DNA of 64,000 nt. Source: Bradyrhizobium sp. Ash2021 (GTDB taxonomy: Bacteria; Pseudomonadota; Alphaproteobacteria; Rhizobiales; Xanthobacteraceae). Positions 1-7,812 of this stretch are shown one piece after another; the stretch's first letter is position 1; each line of letters starts with the position of its first letter. The translations under genes and the position numbers were made by a program. The notes under the pieces are model-generated. The model ran no database searches, had not been told where the DNA came from, and was given only the letters and a program-made list of their open reading frames with translations. The stretch is taken from assembly GCF_031202265.1 (NCBI RefSeq), contig NZ_CP100604.1:4632501-4696500 (forward strand). The letters run 5' to 3'.

Positions 1-591
1 TCGACCGCAATATCGCCGGTCACCGGCGCCGATGTGCTCGCAGTGCTCGAGCGTCGAATCAGCGAATTGGAAGCCCGCGACAAGGAGCTTCTGGAGAAAC
101 AGATATCGCTCGAATCCACGGCTGGATCCGCGCGATCTGATGCGGCGGGCGCTGCCGTAGCTGAGGCCCAAGCGTTGCTCGATGGCTTGCCATTCGTTCC
201 GTCGTCCGCAAGGCCGATGGCTCAGCTCGATGCGATTATCGCCGAGCGCGCGGTGATCGCCAAGGCTTTGAAAATCGGTCAATCGGAGCAACATCGACTT
301 GCCACCGAGCGCGCCGGCGAAATTTGGGCGAGCCATTTCGCGGAGATAGCAAAAATCGAAAAGCGCCGTGTAATGCTGGCGCTTGAACTACAGCAGGTGA
401 ATCGGGTTCGCGAAATGCTCCGCGAAAAGATCACATCCAAGGCCGGCGGACCTGGCTATTTGCCGACCGATGGCGTTGAGCTTCTCGGCCTTGGCGACCT
501 CAGGGAGGAAGTCCACTGGGCGGGCGAGCGCCTAGTTGCGGATGGCATCGCTACCCGCGCAGAAATCGAAAAGGCGAGGTCCGATGGTTGA
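1..591 (+). CDS. Unknown coiled-coil protein, 5' end outside window
   Basis: The reading frame is open from the first base of the window, so the true N terminus probably lies upstream; the first in-frame start-like codon here is a GTG at 34. The visible part is rich in Glu, Ala, Arg and Lys and has long helical stretches ('ISELEARDKELLEKQ', 'VMLALELQQVNRVREML') typical of a coiled coil. The stop overlaps the start of the prohead protease gene, so it belongs to the same phage transcription unit. Phage genes just before a prohead protease are often portal or head-assembly genes, but no such motif is visible. Function unknown. Confidence 0.6.
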   Translation, partial: STAISPVTGADVLAVLERRISELEARDKELLEKQISLESTAGSARSDAAGAAVAEAQALLDGLPFVPSSARPMAQLDAIIAERAVIAKALKIGQSEQHRLATERAGEIWASHFAEIAKIEKRRVMLALELQQVNRVREMLREKITSKAGGPGYLPTDGVELLGLGDLREEVHWAGERLVADGIATRAEIEKARSDG

Positions 592-1426
592 CGCTCTCGA
601 CATCCTGCGCCGGGATGTGTTTCGCAAACGCGTCAACGGCATCGCCGGCGGCAATCGGATCGTGTGGTCAGAACGGGATATCCACCAGGTCCACGACTAC
701 GTCATGGCGGCAGCTCCGGATCAGATTTTCCGAGCTGCGCCGACGGCAGAAGTCAAACTTGTGGAATCAAATACCGACAGTCTTGCTAAAATTGGCATCG
801 AACTGCGGAGCGGTTTCGGGCCCGATGATAATCCGGTGGTCTGCATCACGACGCCGCGGGCCGACCTTATGGGGGATAGCGTGAACACCGTCCCCGGCGC
901 CGTCGACATTACCGACTTTTTAAAAAATTCTCCTGTCTTGGATACGCACGACTCTTCAAAGCCGCCGGTTGCGGTTTCCACGAAACCCTGGCTATCCGGC
1001 TCTTCGATGCTTGCAATCGCAAAATTCCCCAAGCCTGGCGTCTCTGCGAACAGCGATCAGATCGCGAACGCAGTCCGTGCCGGCCTTCAGCGCGGTGTTT
1101 CGATCGGTTTCATTCCGCTGAAGTGGTCCTTTTCGAAAGATCCGGCGAGGCCCTTAGGTGTAGATTTTCACTCAATAAAATTACTTGAATGGAGTTTCTG
1201 TGCTCTGCCGTGCAATCCAGATTGTCTGGTGCTTGGCGCAGTCGCGGGCGGCACGTCACCGCCTGGCGACGGCAAGACCGCCGATCTTCGTCGCGAAGCC
1301 CGCGCGCTCGCCGCGAAGGCTAGAGCAATCAGCGAATCGATTTCCGATTCAAAGCCTCAGACGCGCGAGCAGCGCGTCGCCGAAGCAATGAATTTTCGCC
1401 GTATAGCAACGGCGGCTACAAAATGA
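584..1426 (+). CDS. HK97-family prohead protease (peptidase S78)
   Basis: 280 residues. This family of serine proteases cleaves the scaffold or delta domain of the capsid protein during phage head maturation. The two diagnostic regions are present: a His in 'VLDTHDSS' (about His122) and the serine box 'RGVSIGF' (about Ser173), followed by 'LLEWSFCALPCNPDC', which matches the family pattern LLExSxVxxPxNPxA. ATG 584 is chosen because it overlaps the upstream stop and follows an AAGGCGAGG ribosome site; an upstream in-frame TTG at 536 is less likely. No major capsid gene follows, where one would normally be found, so the phage module is incomplete here. Confidence 0.85.
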   Translation: MVDALDILRRDVFRKRVNGIAGGNRIVWSERDIHQVHDYVMAAAPDQIFRAAPTAEVKLVESNTDSLAKIGIELRSGFGPDDNPVVCITTPRADLMGDSVNTVPGAVDITDFLKNSPVLDTHDSSKPPVAVSTKPWLSGSSMLAIAKFPKPGVSANSDQIANAVRAGLQRGVSIGFIPLKWSFSKDPARPLGVDFHSIKLLEWSFCALPCNPDCLVLGAVAGGTSPPGDGKTADLRREARALAAKARAISESISDSKPQTREQRVAEAMNFRRIATAATK

Positions 1427-1791
1427 AATTGCGTGCTGGTTGCTCATCGCGCAACTCCCCGCCGGAAAGCCTGCCGGCGGCAACGCGGGTCGGGATCAAC
1501 CCGACCCGCGACCCTTTCGATGTGGAGCACTTGTCCGCGAGCCTCGATTATAACGAGCTGAAACTCATCGCGGAGTCGTGGGGAACGCAATGGGCGGATG
1601 CGCTCATCGCCAGTCCGCGCTGGCCGTCTTGCAACAAAGCCACGACCGTTCTTGCCGCCGGCGCCATCGTCGAGTCCGCGATCAACGGAATCGCGCGCAT
1701 TCTCGGCGGTAGCGATTTTGCACCGCACGTTCCAATGATGTCCGCGACGATGCTGCAAGCTTACCAAGATTCGTTACCAAGAATTCAGTGA
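1423..1791 (+). CDS. Hypothetical protein in phage gene cluster
   Basis: 122 residues, starting at an ATG that overlaps the protease stop codon (ATGA), which implies translational coupling. The N-terminal 30 residues are Arg/Ser/Pro rich; the rest reads as a small mixed helical domain ('YNELKLIAESWGTQW', 'VLAAGAIVESAINGIARILGG'). No membrane segment or known motif is seen. The position directly after a prohead protease is where a capsid or decoration gene would stand, but it is too short for a capsid protein. Function not recognised. Confidence 0.55.
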   Translation: MKLRAGCSSRNSPPESLPAATRVGINPTRDPFDVEHLSASLDYNELKLIAESWGTQWADALIASPRWPSCNKATTVLAAGAIVESAINGIARILGGSDFAPHVPMMSATMLQAYQDSLPRIQ

Positions 1792-1800
1792 GGGTTAAAC

Positions 1801-2007
1801 GTGCCTACAGGGATTGTAACAAATTACGATGGGAACCGTGGCTACGGTTTTATCCGGCCGGACGACATCCGCGCCGCCGATCTTTTCGTTCACGCAAAAC
1901 ACTTAGCAAACCGGGATGGGTTGAGGGTGGGCGAGCGAGTCAGCTTCGAAGTCGTCGACGACGAACGCCACGGCAAGCCGCGCGCCGATAGGGTGCGGGT
2001 GCTGTGA
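1801..2007 (+). CDS. Cold-shock-domain-like small protein
   Basis: 68 residues beginning with GTG after a GAGGG ribosome site. The sequence follows the cold-shock domain: 'GIVTNYDGNRGYGFIRPDD' corresponds to the first strands with the RNP1 motif (usually KGFGFI, here RGYGFI), and 'DLFVHAKHL' corresponds to RNP2 (usually VFVHFS). It ends with 'GERVSFEVVDDERHGKPRADRVRVL', the usual final strands. It should bind single-stranded RNA or DNA. It sits among phage structural genes, so it is probably island cargo rather than a housekeeping Csp. Confidence 0.75.
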   Translation: MPTGIVTNYDGNRGYGFIRPDDIRAADLFVHAKHLANRDGLRVGERVSFEVVDDERHGKPRADRVRVL

Positions 2008-2019
2008 CCGACAGCAACG

Positions 2020-2124
2020 ATGCCGCGGCGACTGGCGTGCCCGGCGCCGGATAGGGCAAAACTGGCGGACGCGCTGGAAGATCTCGTGCTTCGGGAAATT
2101 GCCGATCGATCAGACAAGGAGTGA
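2020..2124 (+). CDS. Possible 34-residue peptide
   Basis: A short frame beginning at an ATG just after the cold-shock gene and ending three bases before the LamG-like gene. The C-terminal two thirds, 'AKLADALEDLVLREIADRSD', has amphipathic helix character. No strong ribosome site precedes the ATG. It fills the gap between two genes of the cluster, which is the main argument for it; it may not be translated. Confidence 0.25.
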   Translation: MPRRLACPAPDRAKLADALEDLVLREIADRSDKE

Positions 2125-2126
2125 CC

Positions 2127-2939
2127 ATGGCATCCGTAACTCAAGCCCTTCTGTTCAGCTACGGCGTTCCCGGTGGCGGTGGACCATCGCTGTGGACGCC
2201 TGCGCGACTATCGACACTCAAGATGTGGTTTCGCGGCGATGATGCGGGTTCGGTCGATGCTGCTGCCGTTGCAACATGGCCGGATGCTTCCGGCAACAGC
2301 AATGACGCCACGCAGAGTTTATCCCCCAACAAGCCGACGATGGACGTAACTACTGGTCTAGGTGGCCATCGCGTCGTTAATTTTGACGCGACCGCTTCCC
2401 AAGCGATGGTACTGCCGTCCACTCTTTTAAGCGGGTTCTCATCTGGAGCCGTCGTCTTTGTCCTAAAACTCCTGAGCGATCCTCCGGGAGACACAGTTTT
2501 GTCTGGAAACCCGTTACAAACGACGACGACCGGGAATAACCCTAGCCTTTATCCATGGGCCGGGGATAGCAACATCTATGATGGGTTTGGTTCAACTGAA
2601 CGACACGTCGTTGGCAACCCGAGCACATCATTGGCCACATGGCACATTGGGTCATTTCATTCACAGACGAACTTGTATCGCTACTACCTTAACGGGGTTC
2701 AGTTCTTTACGACCTCAACCAACACGGTTGATTGGTCCTTTACGGCCCCGCTATTGGGTCGGTGGTTCAATGGCGGTTTTAATTATAGTTTAGCCGGGAA
2801 GATGGCTGAAATCTTGCTGGTCAATGAATTCCTAAGCGACGCTGACCGGCAGAAGGCCGAGGGATACGTGGCCCATAAGTACGGGCTGCAGAGCGTGCTT
2901 GACGTTAGCCATCCCTATAAGAGCGCGCCGCCTACATGA
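2127..2939 (+). CDS. LamG/concanavalin-like structural protein (probable phage tail or adhesin)
   Basis: 270 residues. ATG 2127 is preceded by AAGGAG at ideal spacing. The protein begins with a Gly-rich stretch, then 'LSTLKMWFRGDDAG...WPDASGNSNDATQ', a pattern seen in jelly-roll LamG-like domains of phage and marine bacterial proteins, and ends with 'DRQKAEGYVAHKYGLQ...HPYKSAPPT', a C-terminal signature common to that group. Such domains bind glycans. With a prohead protease upstream, a tail fibre or receptor-binding role is plausible. No signal peptide is evident. The family call is by eye. Confidence 0.65.
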   Translation: MASVTQALLFSYGVPGGGGPSLWTPARLSTLKMWFRGDDAGSVDAAAVATWPDASGNSNDATQSLSPNKPTMDVTTGLGGHRVVNFDATASQAMVLPSTLLSGFSSGAVVFVLKLLSDPPGDTVLSGNPLQTTTTGNNPSLYPWAGDSNIYDGFGSTERHVVGNPSTSLATWHIGSFHSQTNLYRYYLNGVQFFTTSTNTVDWSFTAPLLGRWFNGGFNYSLAGKMAEILLVNEFLSDADRQKAEGYVAHKYGLQSVLDVSHPYKSAPPT

Positions 2940-3040
2940 CGGTGCGGCTCTGAACTGAACCTGTCCTCTGGATAGCGCTGCGGATCGCTATGCCCGCAGC
3001 GTCAATATAGCCACAGGTCCGGGCGTGTAAGAGCTTATGA

Positions 3041-4156
3041 TCAGTATGACTTCCGCCGCCCAAACTGCAATAGCGGCTTTTCCAGAGCAAACCATGATGC
3101 CGTCGCGGTGGAAATCGAAACAACCGCAGCGGCGCAAGTCACAAGGATTTGTGGCGTTGTCGCGATATCTGGTCTGGTACCAAGTATGAGTCCGTGCATC
3201 AGCCCAGATATAGGCTGGTGTATCAGGTAGAGGCAATATGAGATCGTGCCAAAGCTCGTCAAAAATCTGGCACCAAGGAATCTGAGACCCGGCGATCTGT
3301 TCGCGGCGAGCAATATGCAGGAAGCGAATAGCGCTGCCATGAACACCGGAGCGGAGATCAAGAACAGTTTTTCGCCAACCATCTCGGCGTTAGCTTCAAC
3401 GAGCAAGAGGGCCGCGACGGACACAAGCGCGATAACGCGCATGGTAATTTCTCGCGGCTTGATGTTCTTCTGAGCGTAGGCCGCAAGCACTCCGATCAGA
3501 AGGATGTGGCCACTGCTAAAAAGAAGACATTCCGCCGATATTCCGTCTCCCCTCACGCAGAGAATGACGCGTATCAGGAAGCAGAGCGCGATTCCGATGC
3601 GGATCGATGGCAAGATCGCTTTGGCCGGAAGCAAAAATATTAACAGTGGAATGAGAAGATAGAACTGCTCCTCTACGGCGAGCGTCCATGTTGGCGTTAG
3701 CCAGCGCGTACCGACATCGCCACGAACGGCCATGAAGAAGTTTTGCGTGAACGTGAAATAGGACCATGCGGGTAGGGTAGATGCAGCCCATGGCACATTC
3801 AGTAGCCATATGAGGGTGAGTGTCGTCGCGACGACAAGAAAATAGACGGGCAAGATGCGAAGAGCACGACGCGCATAGAACACTCTAAAAAAGTTCTGGC
3901 TATCTACGCGCTCCAGAATGATGGAGCCAATCAGGAATCCGGAGAGGACGAAGAACAGATTTACGCCGATCGGCCCAAGGATTCGGAGGGTGGTGAAACC
4001 ATGCTCCACCTCTCCAAAGTAATGAGCGATTACGACAGCAAGGACCGCCAAGCCTCTTGCCCCATCAAACTCGGAAACGCGCGCTCCGCGTGAGATTTGA
4101 CGTTGCGGAGGCCGTGCAATCTCCGACGCGTAAAACGCGGTTTCGACTTTGTTCAT
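3041..4156 (-). CDS. Membrane acyltransferase (acyltransferase family 3, OafA/YrhL type)
   Basis: 371 residues with about ten hydrophobic segments. The N-terminal region 'EFDGARGLAVLAVVIAHY' carries the family's catalytic His, and 'FFVLSGFLIG' is the next conserved block, followed by 'RRALRILPVYF' and 'WTLAVEEQFYLLIP'. These enzymes transfer acetyl or other acyl groups to cell-surface sugars (O-antigen, LPS, exopolysaccharide, Nod factor). It faces the LamG-like gene tail to tail. Within a prophage such a gene is a typical lysogenic-conversion trait, altering the receptor. The exact substrate cannot be read from the sequence. Confidence 0.85.
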   Translation of the reverse strand: MNKVETAFYASEIARPPQRQISRGARVSEFDGARGLAVLAVVIAHYFGEVEHGFTTLRILGPIGVNLFFVLSGFLIGSIILERVDSQNFFRVFYARRALRILPVYFLVVATTLTLIWLLNVPWAASTLPAWSYFTFTQNFFMAVRGDVGTRWLTPTWTLAVEEQFYLLIPLLIFLLPAKAILPSIRIGIALCFLIRVILCVRGDGISAECLLFSSGHILLIGVLAAYAQKNIKPREITMRVIALVSVAALLLVEANAEMVGEKLFLISAPVFMAALFASCILLAANRSPGLRFLGARFLTSFGTISYCLYLIHQPISGLMHGLILGTRPDIATTPQILVTCAAAVVSISTATASWFALEKPLLQFGRRKSY

Positions 4157-4326
4157 TCGCCCCCGCCCAGAAATCGCGGGAAGCTACCACTGCAACCTTG
4201 CAGCGAGCAAGGGAGTGGGTGTGGACATCCTTAACCGCCACGGGCTTTTAAGCCTTGCACGCCGGGGCGCGACTTGAAGCGGACGACTCCGGCATCACCA
4301 TTCCGCGCTGCGGTGGCAAGGGGAAG

Positions 4327-4635
4327 TCACCGGACCGGTGGATCGTAATCTCGATGCGTGAAAAGCGGTGGCGGAGGCAGCGGCGGTGGGTTCGCAATTG
4401 CAAATTCATGGCCGCAGTACCGACACTTCCGGGCGAACACTTTAACCTTTTCAGCGCACTCCGGGCAGACCTTTACGTCTAAACCGCCTCGCGGCATTGC
4501 CAGCAAAAGCAGCCCGCCCAACAGCGGCGATATAACCACCGCCAGGACGAACCAGCCGAAGGCGTTCCTTCCGCGGCTGTTCGCGGCAACGCCGACGATG
4601 ATCGCGAGTCCAAGCCAGAGAAGAAACACCTCCAT
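4327..4635 (-). CDS. Small two-helix membrane protein with zinc ribbon
   Basis: 102 residues. The N terminus has two hydrophobic helices (about residues 3-18 and 27-46, 'GWFVLAVVISPLLGGLLLLAM'). They are followed by a zinc-ribbon 'CPECAEKVKVFARKCRYCGHEF' with four Cys as CxxC-x9-CxxC, and a Pro-rich tail 'NPPPLPPPPLF'. This layout is common in small bacterial proteins of unknown role in which a cytoplasmic zinc ribbon is anchored to the membrane. It lies just downstream of the HsdR-N-like gene on the same strand, 24 bases away, so the two may be cotranscribed. Confidence 0.7.
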   Translation of the reverse strand: MEVFLLWLGLAIIVGVAANSRGRNAFGWFVLAVVISPLLGGLLLLAMPRGGLDVKVCPECAEKVKVFARKCRYCGHEFAIANPPPLPPPPLFTHRDYDPPVR

Positions 4636-4659
4636 GCGCTATGCTCCCAGCCCTCCAGC

Positions 4660-5460
4660 CTAAGGCGCTGTCGGCGCAGTTGCCGGAGCGACCTGAGCGG
4701 TCGGTGTCGGAGCGTTCGCACGCTCTTTCTCGACGGCGTGCTGCAGTTTCTTCACATAGGCGGTAGCAGCTCGAGCTTCATCGCTATCAATTAGCTCGCG
4801 TTTGATGATCTCATTTTCGATCAAGGAACGCAGATAGTCCGGCTCCAGTCTAATACCCGAGAGCCTGCGAACTTCCTTTCGAAGCGCCTCAATCATATTG
4901 TCGCTGCGAAGTACCGCGGAAATAGTGTACTTGCTACTTGTTTGCTTTTCGTTGAGTAGGTCGGTGAGGGAGTCCTTCGAAAATCCTTCCGAGCTTAAAT
5001 TTCCAAAGCAGCAGATGACATCATCGCTCTTGCAATCGCACGAAAGTATGTCGATTTCGAAAACCATGACCTTGTCGATCGGCTTGCCAAATTTCAGATT
5101 GTAGAGCCGCCACACCGCGCCGTTGGAAAGCACTACCCACGAAATTCCATCGTTGGCTGCGTAATCAATAGCCTGCTTAACGTGAGAGTCCTTTAGCTCG
5201 ACGCCAATCGCCTTGGCTTCGATCAGGAATCGCTTCTTTTCGTCGACAATGACGACGAGGTCCACATAAGTGCCGCGTATAGCGTGCTCGCTCGTAACAT
5301 CTTTGTACTTGTCGTATCCCAAGGCATCAGAAAGAAGGCCGGTGATGATCGTGACAGTATCGGCCTCGCTGATATCTCGTTGTTTGGCGGCTCCTAAAAT
5401 CTTCTGGTATTTTTTCAATTGTGCGGAAATGCGCGCGGCGACCTTTGCAGAAACTGCCAT
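4660..5460 (-). CDS. Stand-alone type I restriction HsdR N-terminal-like PD-(D/E)XK protein
   Basis: 266 residues. The core resembles the HSDR_N nuclease domain: 'YVDLVVIVDEKKRFLIEAKA' supplies Asp67 and the E-x-K pair Glu81/Lys83 of the PD-(D/E)XK active site. It is followed by 'VKQAIDYAANDGISWVVLSNGAVWRLYNL', the typical continuation of that family. The helicase/translocase motor of HsdR is absent; instead there is a helical C terminus and an Ala/Pro/Thr-rich tail. ATG 5460 is chosen because GGGAGG lies just upstream. No hsdM or hsdS is nearby. It may be an orphan nuclease-fold protein of the island, perhaps defensive. Confidence 0.7.
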   Translation of the reverse strand: MAVSAKVAARISAQLKKYQKILGAAKQRDISEADTVTIITGLLSDALGYDKYKDVTSEHAIRGTYVDLVVIVDEKKRFLIEAKAIGVELKDSHVKQAIDYAANDGISWVVLSNGAVWRLYNLKFGKPIDKVMVFEIDILSCDCKSDDVICCFGNLSSEGFSKDSLTDLLNEKQTSSKYTISAVLRSDNMIEALRKEVRRLSGIRLEPDYLRSLIENEIIKRELIDSDEARAATAYVKKLQHAVEKERANAPTPTAQVAPATAPTAP

Positions 5461-5597
5461 GCCGTCCTCCCCCAAAAAGGGGGATCATTCCGCAACCGGA
5501 GGGCGAGGGCAAGGGCGAATTACCCTTTATTAGGCCGCTGTCCGGGTTGTTTCCGGCCGTGCCGTCAGGGAAGATGGGCCCCAGGGAGGGCCCACCC

Positions 5598-6203
5598 ATG
5601 GCGGATTTCAAGGTTATCGACGGGGACGGACCGGATAAGGAAGAGCGGGAGCGTCAACAGGCCCGCGAATGGGCGAAGGCCGATGTCGAGCGGACCATTC
5701 GCGAAGTTGCAGCAAATATGCTTCGTATCATTCGCGGTGCCGGCAAACCTTATGAGATTTTGATCCAGATGAAGGCGGTGATCGACGCCGCAATCAAGTT
5801 TCAAGAGGTGCACAACTATTGGCCCAACGATGTTATCGCGAACGAGCTGCACCTAACCAGCAAGGACGAAGAATATTGGGAGGGTGAAAAGCAGGGCCGT
5901 TACACCAAAGAGCAGGTCGAACGGTGGCTAGGGGACGGCAGGCACCAGCAAATTTTAACGGAACACACAATCCAGCGCGGCGCTCTGCAAGCCATCGCCT
6001 CCGCGTTGATCGGCCAAGACATGCGGCAGCGAGCCGGCGAAAGTGAGTTTCACGACGGATTGCGCAGATGGGCGGAAAATCGCGAAGAGCGGCTGCGCAA
6101 GCGACGGGAGGCCGAAAGAGCGGCGGCCCGCGGCGCGACGAGCACGAAGAAGAAGACTCGGGCCAAACGCGGTCCGAAGGGCGATCCCTCAATCGTGCTT
6201 TAG
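5598..6203 (+). CDS. Conserved island protein, unknown function
   Basis: 201 residues. ATG 5598 follows a CAGGGAGGG ribosome site. The protein begins 'MADFKVIDGDG', then a charged helix, a central region 'VHNYWPNDVIANELHLTSKDEEYWEG' and a very basic C-terminal tail 'TSTKKKTRAKRGPKGDPS'. The tail suggests nucleic acid contact. It diverges from the HsdR-N-like gene, with 137 bases between the starts that must hold both promoters. It overlaps the 3' end of the ribbon-helix-helix gene on the other strand. No named domain recognised. Confidence 0.6.
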   Translation: MADFKVIDGDGPDKEERERQQAREWAKADVERTIREVAANMLRIIRGAGKPYEILIQMKAVIDAAIKFQEVHNYWPNDVIANELHLTSKDEEYWEGEKQGRYTKEQVERWLGDGRHQQILTEHTIQRGALQAIASALIGQDMRQRAGESEFHDGLRRWAENREERLRKRREAERAAARGATSTKKKTRAKRGPKGDPSIVL

Positions 6204-6365
6204 GTACCGGTTTTTCTTCAGGTAGTCCGTCAGCAGCTTTTCAATGAATGACGACAGCGATCGGGTATCGGCCTTGGCGGCCGCCTCCGCGGCTGCCTTG
6301 ACGTTCGGCGGCAAGCGGATCGAGACCGGTAAACTTTTTGGGTCTGATGAAGGCGGGCGTCCCAT
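6189..6365 (-). CDS. Ribbon-helix-helix (Arc/CopG-type) DNA-binding protein
   Basis: 58 residues. 'SLPVSIRLPPNVKAAAEAAAKAD' reads as the beta strand and first helix of a ribbon-helix-helix fold, and 'SLSSFIEKLLTDYLKKN' as the second helix. Such proteins bind DNA as dimers and usually repress their own promoter. The start is taken at 6365 (MGRPPSSDP); an ATG three codons upstream at 6374 is possible. The 10-bp inverted repeat directly upstream is a natural operator. Whether it partners a toxin is not apparent: no toxin gene is adjacent on the same strand. Confidence 0.7.
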   Translation of the reverse strand: MGRPPSSDPKSLPVSIRLPPNVKAAAEAAAKADTRSLSSFIEKLLTDYLKKNRYLKHD

Positions 6366-6375
6366 AATCCACATT

Positions 6376-6408
6376 AAATGTAGTTGACTTATTAAGATAA
6401 CTACATTT
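6376..6408. promoter_or_regulatory. Palindromic operator, 10-bp arms
   Basis: AAATGTAGTT at 6376-6385 and AACTACATTT at 6399-6408 are exact reverse complements separated by 13 AT-rich bases. The element lies a few bases upstream of the ribbon-helix-helix gene on one strand and overlaps a good promoter on the other. It is a likely binding site of that regulator, with autoregulation and control of the rightward genes. This is inference from position and symmetry. Confidence 0.6.
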
Positions 6409-6413
6409 ATATT
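6384..6413 (+). promoter_or_regulatory. Candidate sigma-70 promoter for the 6496-7742 genes
   Basis: TTGACT at 6384-6389 and TATATT at 6408-6413 are spaced by 18 bases, close to the housekeeping consensus and unusual in this GC-rich sequence. Both boxes overlap the inverted repeat at 6376-6408, so a bound repressor would block polymerase. It faces the gene run that starts at 6496. Confidence 0.5.
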
Positions 6414-6495
6414 ACTTTGCTTACAAAAGCAAGCAGCCCGCCGGAGTGTTGGAAGCACTCGCGACGGGCCTGACCCCAGAGCAAGGAATTGACCC

Positions 6496-6804
6496 ATGCC
6501 CAAGGCTGACAGCGTGTTTAGCACGCCACCCATAAGTTCGTCTTCAATCGAGACCTATGAACCATACGCCACCGCAGATGCCTTCTGCACCGGCCTGGCG
6601 CGCATTGAGCGCCTTGGCTCGTGTCGGCGCCTCGTGTTCTTTGTGGACGACCCCGGGGCTGCCGGCGGCGCGGCACGCGCCGTTGTAGCGAAGCTGGTGG
6701 TCCCGGCCGAAACCATGGCGGATCTGGCGCAGATGATCGCAGCCGATCGCCCTGAGCCCGGCACTGCCTTCGCCCGCCTTCCCGTCGACGCTGTTGCGCA
6801 TTGA
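6496..6804 (+). CDS. Hypothetical island protein
   Basis: 102 residues. The N-terminal 20 residues are Ser/Pro rich and probably disordered. The remainder, 'RRLVFFVDDPGAAGGAARAVVAKLVVPAETMADLAQMIAA', reads as a small alpha/beta domain. It is the first gene after the candidate promoter/operator and is followed after 12 bases by the acidic repeat protein gene. AGCAAGGA precedes the ATG. No known motif; function unknown. Confidence 0.55.
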   Translation: MPKADSVFSTPPISSSSIETYEPYATADAFCTGLARIERLGSCRRLVFFVDDPGAAGGAARAVVAKLVVPAETMADLAQMIAADRPEPGTAFARLPVDAVAH

Positions 6805-6816
6805 GGGGGGAGCATC

Positions 6817-7320
6817 ATGAACACCCACACCAAGCCACCAGCGGGCCCAGAGGGCGCGCTATACCGCCGGACCGAGGAAATTTTTAAGGCCATAGGGCGC
6901 CTCCGCAAGGAAGCCCGCGCCGAGATTGAGCGGCCCCTGAACTTCCTCGACGACACCGACAACCATATGGAGCTAGAGGACGACGGCGACCTTGAGCCTG
7001 AGACGGACGAGCCGTCCCTCGGTTTCCTCGACCGCATGACCAACCAAACCCGGATATGCGAGGGCTTGGGTTCTGACCTCGAGGACGAGTACGACGGGCG
7101 AGAGCCTCAGGCGGATGACGAACCGTCGCTGGGCTTCCTTGAGCAGCACGGCGGCCCCTACGGCTACGACAGGTACGACCGTTCCTGCGGCCAGGAGCGG
7201 CTTTGCGATGGCAAGGGCGGCGATCTCGAGGAAGACCCGTCTGAAAGCGGCATCGCCGACGGCGACGGCCTGCAAGAGCAGATGGGCCGGCGGGATTGGC
7301 TATCCGGCGTTTTCGGCTAG
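6817..7320 (+). CDS. Acidic repeat protein, unknown function
   Basis: 167 residues, very rich in Asp, Glu and Gly. After a basic helical N terminus, a motif of about 60 residues occurs twice: 'DEPSLGFLDRM...ICEGLGSDLED' and 'DEPSLGFLEQH...LCDGKGGDLEE'. GAGGGGGGAGCATC before the ATG gives a strong ribosome site. The strong negative charge suggests a binding partner that is basic, or a DNA-mimic-like character, but no structural evidence supports that. It sits in a run of three genes ending at a terminator. Confidence 0.55.
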   Translation: MNTHTKPPAGPEGALYRRTEEIFKAIGRLRKEARAEIERPLNFLDDTDNHMELEDDGDLEPETDEPSLGFLDRMTNQTRICEGLGSDLEDEYDGREPQADDEPSLGFLEQHGGPYGYDRYDRSCGQERLCDGKGGDLEEDPSESGIADGDGLQEQMGRRDWLSGVFG

Positions 7321-7331
7321 GGAGACGCACC

Positions 7332-7742
7332 ATGGCCGATATCGAAACACTCGACGCGGATGACGAGCCGCTCATTGATGAATGGGCGGAAGCAATCGAA
7401 TATGACTGGCCAGCGATAGAGGGAAGGCTAGCACTTCTGCTCTTTCAATTTGCGACCAAGGTGATCGGTGAAAAGATCAACGTGAACCCGTTGGCGGCTG
7501 ACAGCGCGATCCGATACTGCCAGAGCAGGATTGCGGGAGGTCCATACGTTCCCGCCCGTCAAGAGCACTTCATTGATTTCATTTTGCGGCACGGCGGGTC
7601 GGTGGAGTGGGTCATGTTCGGCGACATCAGCGAATTGCTCGTCGGGTATGCAGCGGGAAGACCAAAAATGCCGCGGTACCAGGGCATCCTCTACGATCTC
7701 AACATGGTAGAGCCGTTAGATGACGAGCCGCTAAGCGCCTAA
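7332..7742 (+). CDS. Hypothetical acidic protein
   Basis: 136 residues. ATG 7332 follows AGGGAGACG. The protein is acidic at the N terminus ('IETLDADDEPLIDEWAEAIEYDW') and has a helical core 'GRLALLLFQFATKVIGE'. It shares the short 'DDEPL' motif at both ends with its neighbour's repeats. It is the last gene before the terminator at 7761-7790. No membrane segment or catalytic motif is visible; function unknown. Confidence 0.55.
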   Translation: MADIETLDADDEPLIDEWAEAIEYDWPAIEGRLALLLFQFATKVIGEKINVNPLAADSAIRYCQSRIAGGPYVPARQEHFIDFILRHGGSVEWVMFGDISELLVGYAAGRPKMPRYQGILYDLNMVEPLDDEPLSA

Positions 7743-7760
7743 TCCGCGACTGAAACAAAG

Positions 7761-7790
7761 GCCCGCCCAGTTCACGCTGGGCGGGCTTTT
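7761..7790 (+). terminator. Rho-independent terminator
   Basis: A perfect 10-bp stem, GCCCGCCCAG with CTGGGCGGGC, closes a 6-base loop and is followed by TTTT. It lies 19 bases after the stop of the 7332-7742 gene and ends that transcription unit. Confidence 0.85.
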
Positions 7791-7812
7791 CCCGTGTGCA
7801 AGAAAGTTAAAG

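Noticed and set aside
6189..6533. Longer form of the ribbon-helix-helix protein starting at 6533
   Set aside because: The extension would cover the operator/promoter and reads as non-protein sequence; starts at 6365 or 6374 fit better.
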